From assembly GCF_003429105.1 (NCBI RefSeq), contig NZ_QVTD01000003.1, forward strand, positions 1,116,001 to 1,180,000: DNA of 64,000 nt. Reading direction: 5' to 3'. Shown here piece after piece: positions 45,241 to 55,844 of this stretch. The notes beneath the pieces are model-generated. The model saw only the letters and a list, made by a program, of their open reading frames with translations, was not told where the DNA came from and ran no database searches. The DNA comes from Peribacillus glennii (GTDB lineage: Bacteria > Bacillota > Bacilli > Bacillales > DSM-1321). The stretch's first letter is position 1, and each line of letters opens with the position of its first letter. Both the position numbers and the translations under genes were made by a program.

Positions 45241-45270
45241 AAAAAAAGCGCCGGTGGTTAACCGGCACTT
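45241..45270 (-). terminator. Terminator of the bkd operon
   Basis: On the minus strand AGTGCCGGT pairs with ACCGGCGCT around a short loop and is followed by T7. It begins three bases after the bkdB stop. Confidence 0.9.
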
Positions 45271-45272
45271 TG

Positions 45273-46565
45273 TCAATAAATAGGTGTGTTTGCACTGGAC
45301 ATGTTTTCAATGATTTCTTTGACCCGTGCAAGGAAACGTCCGCATACAAGGCCGTCAAGCACACGATGGTCGAGCGACATGCACAAATTCACCATGTTGC
45401 GAATGGCGATCATATCACCTATGATTACCGGGCGTTTCACGATCGATTCAACCTGAAGGATTGCTGCCTGTGGATAATTGATGATACCCATAGATTGTAC
45501 GGAACCGAAGGAACCTGTATTGTTGACCGTAAATGTGCCGCCTTGCATTTCATCCGGCTTTAGCTTTCCGCTTCGCACTTTGTTAGCTAGCTCATGAATT
45601 TCCCTTGCAACGCCTTTAATGGATTTCTCATCGGCATTCTTGATGACAGGTACAAAAAGCGCATCTTCAGTTGCTACGGCTATCGATATATTGATATCCT
45701 TTTTCTGGATGATTTTGTCACCGGCCCACATCGAATTGATCTGGGGGAAATCTTTCAGGGCTTGGGCGACTGCCTTTACAAAAAACGCAAAGTAAGTCAG
45801 GTTATAGCCCTCTTTTTGCTTGAACTCAGTTTTAAGGGAATCTCGGTACGCTACAAGGTTGGTTGCATCCACTTCAACCATGGTCCACGCATGCGGGATT
45901 TCCTGCTTGCTGCGGAGCATATTGGCTGCAATCGCCCTTCTGATTCCTGTAACCGGGATTTCCACGTCTCCTGCCACGGTGGGAACAACAGCAGGCTGGG
46001 CTTCAGCCGAGGCAGCAGACGGTGCTTCGTAGGAAACAGGGATTTCCTGCTTCGCTTCAATCTTTTGCTCTGCATTACCCGCTCCGGCCCGCGGAATATT
46101 GCCGGATTCAATCAGCTTCAATAAATCCTTTCTCGTAATCCGGCCTTCCCTGCCGGTTCCTTCAACCTGATTTAAATCGATGCCGTGCTCCTGGGAGATT
46201 TTTAGGACAGCGGGGGAATACCTTGCTTTACTTCGATCTGTACCGGCAGTTGAATGGCTTAAAATTGCTATGTTTTTTTCAGGAGGGAGGCTTACCTTTC
46301 CTCCAGCTTCTCCCGAATTTGTCCTTTCCACCTCGATAGAGCAGATTACTTCACCGACCCCCAGGGTTTGATCTTCCTCAGCCATCAGTTCTATTATGAC
46401 ACCCGAAAATGACGATGGAACCTCTGCATTTACCTTATCGGTCATGACCTCAGCGATTGGGTCATATTTGTTGACATGGTCGCCGGGCTTTACCAGCCAT
46501 TTGCTGATGGTACCTTCAGTGACGCTTTCTCCCAGCTGCGGCATTTTCATTTGTTCAATTGCCAA
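45273..46565 (-). CDS. bkdB: Branched-chain 2-oxo acid dehydrogenase E2
   Basis: The dihydrolipoyl transacylase core of the complex. Domains in order: lipoyl domain with the lipoylated Lys44 (MTDKVNAEVPS), a linker, the peripheral subunit-binding domain (about 122-155, RYSPAVLKISQEHGIDL), an Ala/Pro-rich linker, and the catalytic acyltransferase domain ending in DHRVLDG with the active His. 430 residues is normal. The start is a TTG after GGGAGGT. It is the last gene of the bkd operon. Confidence 0.95.
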   Translation of the reverse strand: MAIEQMKMPQLGESVTEGTISKWLVKPGDHVNKYDPIAEVMTDKVNAEVPSSFSGVIIELMAEEDQTLGVGEVICSIEVERTNSGEAGGKVSLPPEKNIAILSHSTAGTDRSKARYSPAVLKISQEHGIDLNQVEGTGREGRITRKDLLKLIESGNIPRAGAGNAEQKIEAKQEIPVSYEAPSAASAEAQPAVVPTVAGDVEIPVTGIRRAIAANMLRSKQEIPHAWTMVEVDATNLVAYRDSLKTEFKQKEGYNLTYFAFFVKAVAQALKDFPQINSMWAGDKIIQKKDINISIAVATEDALFVPVIKNADEKSIKGVAREIHELANKVRSGKLKPDEMQGGTFTVNNTGSFGSVQSMGIINYPQAAILQVESIVKRPVIIGDMIAIRNMVNLCMSLDHRVLDGLVCGRFLARVKEIIENMSSANTPIY

Positions 46566-46660
46566 TCTATTATACCTCCCATTTCATTATTTCGAAGCTG
46601 TTAACTTAATGAGTTTTTCCCTTTAACAACATGTGAGTCGACTCGGCCCCATAGTGCACA

Positions 46661-47644
46661 TTAGTACTCTGCCAATTCCCTCATTGCTTTTTCGACCTTG
46701 TCTGGATTTATCATAAAGAACTTTTCCATAGTTGGCGCATAAGGCATCGCAGGAATATCCGGTCCGGCCAGCCTCATGATCGGGGCATCCAGGTCAAAGA
46801 GGCAGTTTTCGGAGATAATTGCTGAAACCTCGCTGATGATGCTTCCTTCTTTGTTATCCTCCGTTATAAGAAGGACTTTGCCTGTTTTCGATGCAGCTTC
46901 GATGATTGCTTCTTTATCTAATGGGTACACGGTACGCAAATCCAGGATGTGTGCTGATATTCCGTCACTGGCCAATTTTTCTGCTGCCTGAAGTGCAAAA
47001 TGAACACACAGGCCGTATGTAATCACTGTGATATCATCCCCTTCACGCTTTATGTCCGCCTTTCCGATCGGAAGTACGTAGTCGTCGGCAGGCACTTCTC
47101 CTTTAATCAATCGGTAGGCCCGTTTATGTTCAAAGAACAAAACAGGATCGTCATCGCGAATCGCTGCTTTCAACAGGCCTTTTACGTCATAAGGAGTGGA
47201 AGGTATGACAATCTTGAGTCCCGGCTGGTTCGCAAAAATGGACTCAACCGATTGCGAATGGTAAAGCGCTCCGTGGACACCGCCTCCATACGGGGCACGG
47301 ACTACAATAGGACAGTGCCAGTCATTGTTTGAACGGTAGCGAATCCGGGCGGCTTCGGAAATGATCTGGTTGACAGCCGGCATAATAAAATCAGCGAATT
47401 GCATTTCCGCTATCGGGCGCATGCCATACATCGCAGCCCCAATGCCTACACCTGCGATGGCGGATTCAGCCAGGGGCGTATCAATGACCCGATCTTCTCC
47501 GAATGTCTCATAAAGGCCGTTTGTAGCCTTGAATACTCCACCTTTTCTTCCTACGTCTTCTCCAAGGACGAACACGCGCGGATCTCGTTCCATTTCTTCC
47601 CGAATGGCCATTGTAACAGCATCTATATAGGAAATTACCGGCAT
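46661..47644 (-). CDS. bkdAB: Branched-chain 2-oxo acid dehydrogenase E1 beta
   Basis: The beta subunit of the thiamine-diphosphate decarboxylase. The 327-residue protein has the transketolase-like pyrimidine-binding half (FVLGEDVGRKGGVFKAT, PLAESAIAGVGIGAAM) and a C-terminal half ending in the family pattern. It follows bkdAA by 12 bases. A 95-base gap to bkdB has no terminator. Confidence 0.95.
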   Translation of the reverse strand: MPVISYIDAVTMAIREEMERDPRVFVLGEDVGRKGGVFKATNGLYETFGEDRVIDTPLAESAIAGVGIGAAMYGMRPIAEMQFADFIMPAVNQIISEAARIRYRSNNDWHCPIVVRAPYGGGVHGALYHSQSVESIFANQPGLKIVIPSTPYDVKGLLKAAIRDDDPVLFFEHKRAYRLIKGEVPADDYVLPIGKADIKREGDDITVITYGLCVHFALQAAEKLASDGISAHILDLRTVYPLDKEAIIEAASKTGKVLLITEDNKEGSIISEVSAIISENCLFDLDAPIMRLAGPDIPAMPYAPTMEKFFMINPDKVEKAMRELAEY

Positions 47645-47656
47645 TTTTACTCCCCC

Positions 47657-48652
47657 TTACTCCTGTCCATATACGTATTTTAGAGCCTCTTGCGGGTCAG
47701 CGTATGGTGCGTTTTCCGCATAGTCCGTTGCTTCATTTACAATCTTCATGACCCTGGCATTAATTTCTGACTCCAATCCATCATCCATGACGCCTGTTTC
47801 TTTTAGATAGGCCCCAAAGGTGATGATCGGATCTTTTGTCTTTGCCTCTGCCACTTCGTCAGGAGCCCGGTAAGTACGATCATCATCATCACTTGAATGG
47901 GCCGTAAGCCGGTACGATACCGTTTCTATTAATGTCGGCCCCTCCCCGCGGCGTGCTCGGTCTGCAGCTTCTTTTACGGTTTTGTAAACTTCCAGAGGAT
48001 CATTTCCATCGACGGTGAATCCCGGCATTCCATAACCGATGGCACGGTCTGACACGTACTCACAAGCCAATTGCTTTGAAATCGGTACAGAAATAGCATA
48101 TTTATTATTCTCACACATGAAAATTACCGGAAGCTTATGGACGCCGGCAAAGTTTGCTCCTTCGTGGAAGTCACCCTGATTGGAAGAACCCTCTCCGAAC
48201 GTTACAAAAGAAACAAGATCCTTACCTTCCATTTTTCCGGCAAGTGCGATTCCGACTGCATGGGGAACCTGTGTCGTGACCGGGGAAGAACCGGTTACGA
48301 TCCTATTTTTCTTTTGTCCGAAATGACCCGGCATTTGGCGCCCGCCGGAATTTGGGTCTTCTGCTTTTGCGAATCCGGAAAGCATAAGGTCTTTTGCTGT
48401 CATCCCAAAAGTAAGGACAACACCGACATCACGGTAATAAGGCAGTACGTAATCCTTGCTTGGGTCCAGCGCAAAAGCAGCCCCTACCTGTGCGGCTTCC
48501 TGGCCCTGGCAGGAAATGACGAACGGTATCTTCCCGGATCGGTTTAAAAGCCACATCCGTTCATCAATTCTCCGCGAAAGAAGCATTGTTTCATATATTT
48601 TCAAAACTTTTTCGTCGCTAAGGCCTAACTCTTTATGACGATTTTCAACCAT
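47657..48652 (-). CDS. bkdAA: Branched-chain 2-oxo acid dehydrogenase E1 alpha
   Basis: The alpha subunit that binds thiamine diphosphate: SSPVTTQVPHAVGIALAG, then the GEGSSNQGDFHEGANFA motif with the GDG-like start and a distal NNKYAIS. The sequence is very close to B. subtilis BkdAA. I use the ATG at 48652; a GTG directly before it is also possible behind AGGGAGG. The complex makes isobutyryl-, isovaleryl- and 2-methylbutyryl-CoA. Confidence 0.95.
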   Translation of the reverse strand: MVENRHKELGLSDEKVLKIYETMLLSRRIDERMWLLNRSGKIPFVISCQGQEAAQVGAAFALDPSKDYVLPYYRDVGVVLTFGMTAKDLMLSGFAKAEDPNSGGRQMPGHFGQKKNRIVTGSSPVTTQVPHAVGIALAGKMEGKDLVSFVTFGEGSSNQGDFHEGANFAGVHKLPVIFMCENNKYAISVPISKQLACEYVSDRAIGYGMPGFTVDGNDPLEVYKTVKEAADRARRGEGPTLIETVSYRLTAHSSDDDDRTYRAPDEVAEAKTKDPIITFGAYLKETGVMDDGLESEINARVMKIVNEATDYAENAPYADPQEALKYVYGQE

Positions 48653-48697
48653 CACATTACCCTCCCTAGTGGCTAGTTTTTTTCAAAAAACACAATC

Positions 48698-50119
48698 TTA
48701 CGCATGTATCGCAAGTCCATCCACTGCAAGTGCCGCCTCGCCGATTGCTTCCGACAATGTCGGATGCGGATGAATGGTGCGGGCAACCTCCCACGGGGTG
48801 GCATCGAGGACTTTTGCAAGCCCTGCTTCGGAAATCATATCCGTCACATGCGGCCCAATCATATGTATACCCAGGATGTCATCATTCGTTTTATCTGCAA
48901 TAATTTTGACAAAACCGTCCGATTCACCGTATACCAAGGCTTTTCCAATCGCCTTGAACGGGAATTTGCCAATCTTGATTTCATGTCCCTTTTCACGTGC
49001 CTCATCCTCTGTAAATCCTACACTTGCAGCTTCCGGGTTTGAGTAGATGCATTTTGATAGTAAGGAATAATCAATCTTGTGCGGATTTTTTCCGGCAATA
49101 TGCTCCACTGCCACGATCCCTTCATGTGAAGCGACATGGGCTAATTGCAGGCCACCGATACAATCCCCGATTCCGTATATATGCGATTCCTTCGTTTGAT
49201 ATACCTCATTAACCGCTATGAATCCTTTTTCGATAACGATTTCGGTATTCTCAAGCCCGATTCCTTCTATGTTCGCCTGCCTGCCTACGGATATCAGCAT
49301 CTTATCAGCCTTGAATTCTTTCGTTTCGCCGCCGATCTCGGCTGAAATGGTAACAGTGTCACCCTTCCGCAACGTTTCGGGCAGGACCTTGGCACCTGTC
49401 ACTATTCTTATGCCTTTTTTCTTCATCAACCTTTGCATTTCCTTGGATATGTCTTTATCCTCCGTCGGAATGATCCGGTCGGCATATTCGATCACTGTGA
49501 CATCGACACCAAAATCCTGCAGCATAGAAGCCCATTCAATGCCAATCACACCGCCGCCCACAATGATGATTGATTCCGGGAGACTCTCCATGAGAAGCGC
49601 TTCATCTGAACTCATAACGAGACGTCCGTCAATATCTAGCCCAGGAAGCGTTTTTGGCCTTGAACCGGTCGCGACGATCACATTTTTCGGAATAAGCATC
49701 TCATTTTCAGAACCATCGTTCATCTCCACAGAGACCGTTCCAGGCATCGGTGAAAAAATCGATGGTCCGAGTATCCGGCCGGTGCCTTCGAAAATGTCTA
49801 TTTTCCCCTGTTTCATTAAATGCAGGACTCCCCTGTGCAGCTGGTCTACGATCCGGCTCTTTCTTTCCTGTACCTTCATGAAATCCAGCTTTACTTCTCC
49901 TGTGATTACCCCAAATTCTTCACTTTTTTTTGAAGTACTGAATACTTCCGCACTGCGGAGTAAAGCTTTTGAGGGAATGCACCCCTTATGCAGGCATGTG
50001 CCTCCAAGCTTTCCTTTTTCCACGACTGCCGTCTTCAAGCCGGACTGGGCTGCGCGGATTGCGGCAACATAACCGCCCGTCCCGCCGCCCAATATGACAA
50101 GATCGTATTCTTTTGCCAT
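48698..50119 (-). CDS. lpdV: Dihydrolipoamide dehydrogenase (E3)
   Basis: The flavoprotein that reoxidises the lipoyl groups of the E2 core with NAD. 473 residues: FAD motif GGGTGG (11-16), redox disulphide in GGTCLHKGCIPSKALL (Cys42 and Cys47), the NAD-binding GGGVIGIEWASM, and the C-terminal HPHPTLSEA with the active His. It is the E3 dedicated to the bkd complex by its place between buk and bkdAA. Confidence 0.95.
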   Translation of the reverse strand: MAKEYDLVILGGGTGGYVAAIRAAQSGLKTAVVEKGKLGGTCLHKGCIPSKALLRSAEVFSTSKKSEEFGVITGEVKLDFMKVQERKSRIVDQLHRGVLHLMKQGKIDIFEGTGRILGPSIFSPMPGTVSVEMNDGSENEMLIPKNVIVATGSRPKTLPGLDIDGRLVMSSDEALLMESLPESIIIVGGGVIGIEWASMLQDFGVDVTVIEYADRIIPTEDKDISKEMQRLMKKKGIRIVTGAKVLPETLRKGDTVTISAEIGGETKEFKADKMLISVGRQANIEGIGLENTEIVIEKGFIAVNEVYQTKESHIYGIGDCIGGLQLAHVASHEGIVAVEHIAGKNPHKIDYSLLSKCIYSNPEAASVGFTEDEAREKGHEIKIGKFPFKAIGKALVYGESDGFVKIIADKTNDDILGIHMIGPHVTDMISEAGLAKVLDATPWEVARTIHPHPTLSEAIGEAALAVDGLAIHA

Positions 50120-50243
50120 CTCATTGCCTCCTTACGTTCCATTTCCTGCGGCATTTAACTTTTTATATACATAGATATTATGCTTTGAGCTTTCTACCAG
50201 GAGAACCAATCCCTGTTTATATCCGTGGCCAAAGGCCTCATTT

Positions 50244-51362
50244 TTACTTATTGCCCGATAATAAGCCTGATTTTGAACCCCAATTGGGATACTCTTTCGC
50301 TTCCTCTTCCCCTCGAAGAACCCTTAGTGCCCCTTCTGCTAGAGCCTGTAGCCCGTTTTCACCCGGCTGGACGAATACATCAGCAATCCAATTCACTCTT
50401 GAAGAGATTTTTTCGACAAATCCTTTTCCATAAGCGAGCCCCCCGGTCAATACAATCGCATCAACCTTTCCAGAAAGAACCGCAGCGCCGGCCCCGATTT
50501 CTTTAGCAACCTGGTAGGCCATTGCATCATAAACAAGTCTTGCCGTTTCATCACCATTTTCAATCATTTTTTCAACCTTGACCGCGTCGCTGGTACCTAA
50601 ATAACCGGCAAGCCCGCCCTGGCCGACCAGCTTTTTCATAATTTCTTCCCGATAAAACTCCCCGGAAAAGCATAATTTCACCAAATCTCCGGCCGGAACC
50701 GTGCCTGCTCTTTCAGGACTGAATGGCCCACCTCCGTCCAAGCCATTGTTTACGTCTATTACTTTGCCATTTTTATGGATTCCAACCGTAATGCTGCCGC
50801 CCATATAGGCGACAATCACATTCATGTCTTCATACTCTCTCTTTAACTCTTTGGCAACCCTTCTGGCAACCGATTTTTGGTTCAATGCATGGAATTTGCT
50901 TTTCCTCTCAATCAAGGAAAAACCAGACACTCTTGCAAGGGGCTCAAGCTCGTCGACGACAACAGGATCTACGATATAGGCCGGGATGTTAAGGCCAGTC
51001 GCAATTTGATATGCCAATATGCCGCCCAGATTTGACGCATGCTGGCCATTAAACCCGTCTTCCAAGTCTTTAAGCATTTGGTCATTGACAGTGTATGTAC
51101 CGCCTTCTATGGCTCTTAAAAGCCCTCCCTGGCCGACTGCCGCGTCAAATTTTGAAGGATTAATGCCCTCCAGATCCAGTGTTTCAAGGATTGTATCCTT
51201 CCTGAATTCGTATTGTTCAATGATTTGCTCATATTTTCCAAGTGTTGCGGCTTCATGCCTGATCGTCCGTTCCATAATGGGTATTTCCCCATCAAAGACA
51301 GCGATTTTTGTGGAGATTGAGCCTGGATTAATGACAAGTATGCGATGCTTTATGTCTGGCAA
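50244..51362 (-). CDS. buk: Butyrate kinase
   Basis: An acetate/butyrate kinase family enzyme (ASKHA fold) that makes ATP from butyryl- or branched acyl-phosphates. The 372-residue protein has the N-terminal [25 protein letters not shown] in the middle and ALTGGLAYG-type residues near the end ([12 protein letters not shown]). The start is a TTG eight bases after GGAGG. Its usual partner, ptb, which supplies the acyl-phosphate, is a pseudogene two positions upstream, so the pathway may be cut. Confidence 0.94.
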   Translation of the reverse strand: MPDIKHRILVINPGSISTKIAVFDGEIPIMERTIRHEAATLGKYEQIIEQYEFRKDTILETLDLEGINPSKFDAAVGQGGLLRAIEGGTYTVNDQMLKDLEDGFNGQHASNLGGILAYQIATGLNIPAYIVDPVVVDELEPLARVSGFSLIERKSKFHALNQKSVARRVAKELKREYEDMNVIVAYMGGSITVGIHKNGKVIDVNNGLDGGGPFSPERAGTVPAGDLVKLCFSGEFYREEIMKKLVGQGGLAGYLGTSDAVKVEKMIENGDETARLVYDAMAYQVAKEIGAGAAVLSGKVDAIVLTGGLAYGKGFVEKISSRVNWIADVFVQPGENGLQALAEGALRVLRGEEEAKEYPNWGSKSGLLSGNK

Positions 51363-51443
51363 TCCTTTCCCCCTCCATTCATTTTTTCGCAGCAGCGGGT
51401 AGGATTACCCGCTCACCGCGGTGCAGAAGCGTATTTCATTCCA

Positions 51444-52541
51444 TTATTTACGCCGGTTCAAAATATGCTTTTCATTTCGCAAAAATTGGCTGCGGGAATT
51501 TCTCATTCTTTCAATTCGTTCCTCAGCCATCCGGTCGGCCGCCATATAGGTGGGAATTCCATCACGCTTGGCGATTTCGATCACCTTTTCGATATTGTTA
51601 TAGACCGTTTCCACCTTTTTCATTGCACGCTCCCGATTATAACCAATTAACTCATCGGCGACATTGATGACGCCTCCTGCATTGATTACATAATCAGGTG
51701 CGTACACAATACCCATTTCATGAATTCGGTCACCATGGACGGTATCCTTCAATTGATTATTCGCCGCACCCGCAATTACCTGCGCCTTTAGCTGCGGTAT
51801 TGTCTGGTCATTGATCACAGCCCCAAGAGCGCAGGGGGCGTAAATGTCACAAGCCACCCCATAGATTTCATTTGGCCCGACGGCATTTGCACCGAATTCC
51901 TCGACCGCACGTTGTACAGATTCTTTGTTGATATCAGTAACAATCAGCTCGGCACCTTCTTCATGCAGATGGCGGCAAAGGTTGAAGGCCACATTTCCGA
52001 CACCTTGAACGGCAATCACCTTTCCTTCCAGGGAGTCCGTTCCAAAAGCTTCTTTCGCAGCAGCTTTCATGCCTCTATATACGCCGTATGCAGTTACTGG
52101 AGAAGGATTGCCTGAAGAACCGAATGCCGGCGAAATACCTGTTACATAATCTGTTTCCTCGTGGATGATATCCATATCGGCTACAGTGGTGCCGACATCT
52201 TCTGCAGTAATGTAGCGGCCGTTCAACCCTTGTATATAACGCCCGAAAGCCCGGAACATTTCTTCATTCTTATCCTTGCGGGGATCCCCGATGATGACGG
52301 TTTTTCCACCGCCGAGATTCAACCCCGCCGCAGCATTTTTATATGTCATACCGCGGGCCAGGCGGAGTGCATCCTCAATCGCGGCTTCTTCCGATTCGTA
52401 TGTCCACATGCGTGTGCCCCCCAAGGCCGGGCCGAGAGTTGTATCATGAATCGCAATGATTGCTTTTAAACCCGACTGTTTATCCTGGCAAAAGACTAAT
52501 TGCTCATAATCATATTTCTCAAGATTTTTAAATATTTCCAT
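51444..52541 (-). CDS. bcd: Leucine dehydrogenase
   Basis: It oxidatively deaminates leucine, valine and isoleucine to the 2-oxo acids used by the bkd complex, with NAD. The 365-residue protein has catalytic Lys68 and Lys80 ([17 protein letters not shown]), LGPALGGTR and the NAD fold with [12 protein letters not shown]. The start follows GGGGAGG. It is the first intact gene of the operon. Confidence 0.95.
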   Translation of the reverse strand: MEIFKNLEKYDYEQLVFCQDKQSGLKAIIAIHDTTLGPALGGTRMWTYESEEAAIEDALRLARGMTYKNAAAGLNLGGGKTVIIGDPRKDKNEEMFRAFGRYIQGLNGRYITAEDVGTTVADMDIIHEETDYVTGISPAFGSSGNPSPVTAYGVYRGMKAAAKEAFGTDSLEGKVIAVQGVGNVAFNLCRHLHEEGAELIVTDINKESVQRAVEEFGANAVGPNEIYGVACDIYAPCALGAVINDQTIPQLKAQVIAGAANNQLKDTVHGDRIHEMGIVYAPDYVINAGGVINVADELIGYNRERAMKKVETVYNNIEKVIEIAKRDGIPTYMAADRMAEERIERMRNSRSQFLRNEKHILNRRK

Positions 52542-52565
52542 GAAAAATTCCTCCCCTGATGTAGG

Positions 52566-53457
52566 TTATTTATTGGATGCAGAGTAAACCGCCAGTGCGA
52601 GTGAAAATAGTTTACTCTCGGCAGAATCAGCCCTGGATGTTAATACAATCGGCGCCAGGACCCCCGCAATTACTCCCGCGACTTTCGCCCTCGCGACATG
52701 AGTGACTTATACAAAACATTGTACACTTCTATGGAAGGGCCAAGAAGTATATCCACGTTGCCGGCAACTTCACTTTGATCCCTTTCATGGAAGCCGCATG
52801 TAAAAAAACAGCATTATCAAGGCCGAGCGGGCCATCAACGATACAACCGGAGATTTGGCCTCTTGCATTCATTACTGCTAAAGAAGCTGCATCAAGCGGG
52901 TGCCAGCATCGCCGGATTCACTGTTTCCACAGCAGCTATAGGAGCAACCCTTGGTTTTCCGATTACAATCGACCGGGCAACCTGAACGGCATTCTGTAGG
53001 ATTTGTGCTTTTTGGGCGAGGTCCGGAGTGATGTTCATTACAAAAATGGACCGGTCATAGTCTGGCACCTCGAAAGCGGCTACATGCGAAAGGATCTTTC
53101 CACTCCTTAAGCCATATTCTTTATGCAACACAGCTTTCATTAGCCGTGCAGTTTCAACCCGGCCTTTCATTAACACATCTGCCTGGCCGGTTTTCACCGT
53201 TTAACAGCCTTTTCTGCTGAACTGGATACATCTGCAGCGTGTTCAATAAGAATTTTCCTGTCGTCAGCCAGCCCTTGTTGATAGTTTTCAAGAAGGCCGA
53301 TATTCAGGCTTTATTGCCAAACAATACAAAAGACGCCAAGTCAACGCTGTATCGCTTCCGCTACAGCCTTTATGACTTCTTCATCTTCGGCAGCCGCTAC
53401 GGCAATAATCCTTTCTTCCGAATTGGTTGCTTGTTCAATGAGCGAGTCCAATTTCAT
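52566..53457 (-). pseudogene. ptb: Broken phosphate butyryltransferase gene
   Basis: Pieces of Ptb can be read in order on the minus strand in different frames. They are the N-terminus MKLDSLIEQATNSEER with AEDEEVIKAV; then LLENYQQGLADDRKILIEHA; then GQADVLMKGRVETARLMKAV, LSHVAAFEVPDYDRSIFVM, AAVETVNPAM; then DAASLAVMNARGQISGCIVD and GPLGLDNAV; and finally a C-terminal APIVLTSRADSAESKLF-like part ending in a stop at 52566. At least five frameshifts separate them while the total length is close to normal (about 300 codons). It is the first gene behind the sigma-54 promoter. Such clustered damage, with clean neighbours, argues for real decay, not reading errors. Confidence 0.88.
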
Positions 53458-53509
53458 ACATGTGTCCAACCCTATCATCCACTTTAAATGTTCGCCCCCA
53501 AACATATAT

Positions 53510-53526
53510 TGCAAGTAGCGTGCCAA
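53510..53526 (-). promoter_or_regulatory. Sigma-54 promoter of the bkd operon
   Basis: On the minus strand TTGGCACGCTACTTGCA matches the -24/-12 consensus TGGCAC-N5-TTGCW at every key base. It lies about 55 bases ahead of the ptb remnant and drives ptb-bcd-buk-lpdV-bkdAA-bkdAB-bkdB. The activator gene bkdR is directly upstream. Confidence 0.93.
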
Positions 53527-53575
53527 ATTTATATATATGAAAAACCATTATTTCTTGACTTATTAAAGACGTGTT

Positions 53576-53612
53576 CACGCAATAATCTGCACACTGTGCA
53601 AATTATTGCGTG
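53576..53612. promoter_or_regulatory. Long palindrome, likely BkdR upstream activating site
   Basis: Two 18-base arms (53576-53593 and 53595-53612) around one base are complementary except for a single position. The centre is about 70 bases upstream of the -24 element, a normal distance for an enhancer of sigma-54 transcription. It overlaps the last codons and the stop of bkdR. It could also act as the bkdR terminator. Confidence 0.7.
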
Positions 53613-55675
53613 CTATAATTTTCAATATTGAATTTTTCCATTTTGTAATATAAATTTCTTACTGAAATGCCTAGTGATTTTGCGGTTGCTGTTTTGTTTC
53701 CATTATGGTTGATTAAAGCTTGTTTTATCACTTCCCGTTCATACCTGTCCATCGTAATTGACAATGTTTCTTGAGGAAGATTTTCTTTACCAGGTATGGA
53801 ATTGTCAGTGCCCCTCTCAACACCTTCGCTCAGCTCCGGAATATGGCCCGCTTCCATGACCGTTTCATTTATTTTCATAAATATGATAACCCTTCCCAAA
53901 ATGTTTTCCAGCTCCCTAACATTTCCAGGCCAATGATATTGCTTCAGTTTTTCGATTGCAGAAACGGATATTCCCTCGATGTTCCGGCCATATTCCTGGT
54001 TGATTTTTTGGATTAAATGCTTTGCAAGTGCCTCGATATCACCTTTTCGATTCCTAAGCGGAGAGATATGAATGGGTATCCGGTTCAACCTGAAATATAA
54101 ATCTTCCCTGAAACTGCCAAGCGTGATCGCTTTTTCAAGATTAAGGTTTGTAGCGGCAATCACCCTTACATAAATTGGGACCGGCTTCGTCCCACCGACC
54201 CTTACAATTTCATTTTCCTGTAGAACCCTTAGCAGTTTGGCCTGGATGTTAGGCGATAATTCCCCGATTTCGTCAAGAAAAATGCTGCCATTGTTCGCCT
54301 CTTCGAAAAGGCCTCTTTTACCACCGCGCTTCGCCCCTGTAAATGCTCCTTCCTCATAGCCAAACAGCTCGCTTTCCAGCAAAGATTCGGAAATGGCCGC
54401 ACAGTTCACCCGCACAAATTTATTGAATTTCCTTTCACTTGCATTATGTATTGCATGCGCAAACAGCTCCTTCCCGGTTCCTGATTCTCCCCTGAGCAAA
54501 ACGGTGGCTGGCGTTTTCGCGCTCAGCTTTCCCTGTTCGACCGCAAGTTGCATCTCTTCGGATTCACCGATTATATCAGCAAATGAATACTTCGCCTCAA
54601 GCGTGCGGATTATTTGCCGCGCACGATCGAGCTCCTTAGTCAGGTGCCGGATTTCAGATACATCATGAATGACCCCTACGCTTCCTTTCAGCCGGTTATC
54701 AACGATGATTGGGGCTACGTTCACGATTACATCCTTTTTAAGCGGACCGACCCTCAGGTTTACACCCCTTACCGGCCTTCTCGTCTGGAGCACCTGCATA
54801 TGCATGCTTTCCCCTTCATAAATATCAGTTGTGGCAGGTTTTCCGATTACTTCGTCTTTACTCAGCCCGGTGATTCTTGTGTAAGCCGGATTGATGAGGA
54901 TTCCATGCCCTTGTTCATCCACTACAGAGATGGCGTCATCACTGGATTGAATAATTGCTTGGAGCATCGTCTGGATTTCTTTCATGTTTGTTATTTCTTC
55001 AGCGAGGCCGACGACTTCAGTAATATCCTTGAAAACCGCAAAAGCACCAATCACTTTTTCATTCTCATCCGTAAGCGGAATGCGGGTGGTGATGATTTTT
55101 CTTCCATTATTCAACTCCTGTTCCTGGTTGACCTCGATCCTTTTTGTTTGGAGGACCTGTGGGAGCCGGCTGCCCGGTATTACTTTAGTGACAGGCTTCC
55201 CAATGACATTCTCACGCTTCACTTCCACCATCCGTTCCGCGCTCCGGTTAAAAAGGATGATCTTCCCTGTTTGATCAACAACGATCATGCCGTCACTCGT
55301 CGTATTGAAGATCAAGTCATGTTTATTTTTTTCTTTTTTCAATTTATCTATCAATTCCCTCTTCTCTTCAAAGAGCTTTGCGATGATATAAGCAACACTG
55401 CCCGGTATGAGTAAAAACCTTCCGCGTCCACTTTGGCGGATTTCTTCAAAAACCCGTTCATCTCCCGTGACTTCAATAACAATATCAAGAGAATCATCCA
55501 GCTGGTCCCTCCAGTCGGTGCCCGTGCGCATACCCAGCTTTCTTGCAAGCTGCATTCCCGGGGCTTCCATATTACTGTCCACCACACATTGAATAAAAAG
55601 ACTTTCACTTTCCATCAAAATATTCAAAATGGCAGTCCCACCGGTTCCTGCCCCTACTATCATTACCTTTTGCAA
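53603..55675 (-). CDS. bkdR: Sigma-54-dependent activator BkdR
   Basis: A bacterial enhancer-binding protein that switches on the bkd operon. Order of parts: an N-terminal Rossmann-like domain ([12 protein letters not shown]), two PAS domains, the AAA+ domain with Walker A GESGTGKE, the sigma-54 contact loop GAFTGA and Walker [10 protein letters not shown], and a C-terminal Fis-type helix-turn-helix ([19 protein letters not shown]). I start at the TTG at 55675, seven bases after AGGGGG, which gives 690 residues, near the B. subtilis length; the frame opens 13 codons earlier. Confidence 0.95.
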   Translation of the reverse strand: MQKVMIVGAGTGGTAILNILMESESLFIQCVVDSNMEAPGMQLARKLGMRTGTDWRDQLDDSLDIVIEVTGDERVFEEIRQSGRGRFLLIPGSVAYIIAKLFEEKRELIDKLKKEKNKHDLIFNTTSDGMIVVDQTGKIILFNRSAERMVEVKRENVIGKPVTKVIPGSRLPQVLQTKRIEVNQEQELNNGRKIITTRIPLTDENEKVIGAFAVFKDITEVVGLAEEITNMKEIQTMLQAIIQSSDDAISVVDEQGHGILINPAYTRITGLSKDEVIGKPATTDIYEGESMHMQVLQTRRPVRGVNLRVGPLKKDVIVNVAPIIVDNRLKGSVGVIHDVSEIRHLTKELDRARQIIRTLEAKYSFADIIGESEEMQLAVEQGKLSAKTPATVLLRGESGTGKELFAHAIHNASERKFNKFVRVNCAAISESLLESELFGYEEGAFTGAKRGGKRGLFEEANNGSIFLDEIGELSPNIQAKLLRVLQENEIVRVGGTKPVPIYVRVIAATNLNLEKAITLGSFREDLYFRLNRIPIHISPLRNRKGDIEALAKHLIQKINQEYGRNIEGISVSAIEKLKQYHWPGNVRELENILGRVIIFMKINETVMEAGHIPELSEGVERGTDNSIPGKENLPQETLSITMDRYEREVIKQALINHNGNKTATAKSLGISVRNLYYKMEKFNIENYSTQ

Positions 55676-55778
55676 TGCAATACCCCCTTTACCCTCGCGC
55701 GCAAAAATTTTCATATACTCTTACATCAGTATGCAAATTTCTTCATGCTTATAATCATCTTAATAAAGAAGTTCGTGC

Positions 55779-55806
55779 TTGACAATTTATTAAAATCATC
55801 TATGAT
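55779..55806 (+). promoter_or_regulatory. Sigma-A promoter of yqzF
   Basis: TTGACA and TATGAT are separated by 16 bp, about 40 bp before yqzF. It is a near-consensus vegetative promoter facing away from bkdR. Confidence 0.75.
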
Positions 55807-55844
55807 TTTCGTGTGGATCTTTTTTAGAGGGGAAAAACACCTGT

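Noticed and set aside
52566-53457. Frameshifts in ptb as simple sequencing errors
   Set aside because: Several independent shifts fall within one gene, and the same pattern appears in only one other gene of the window, while over 50 genes are clean. Resequencing would still be decisive.
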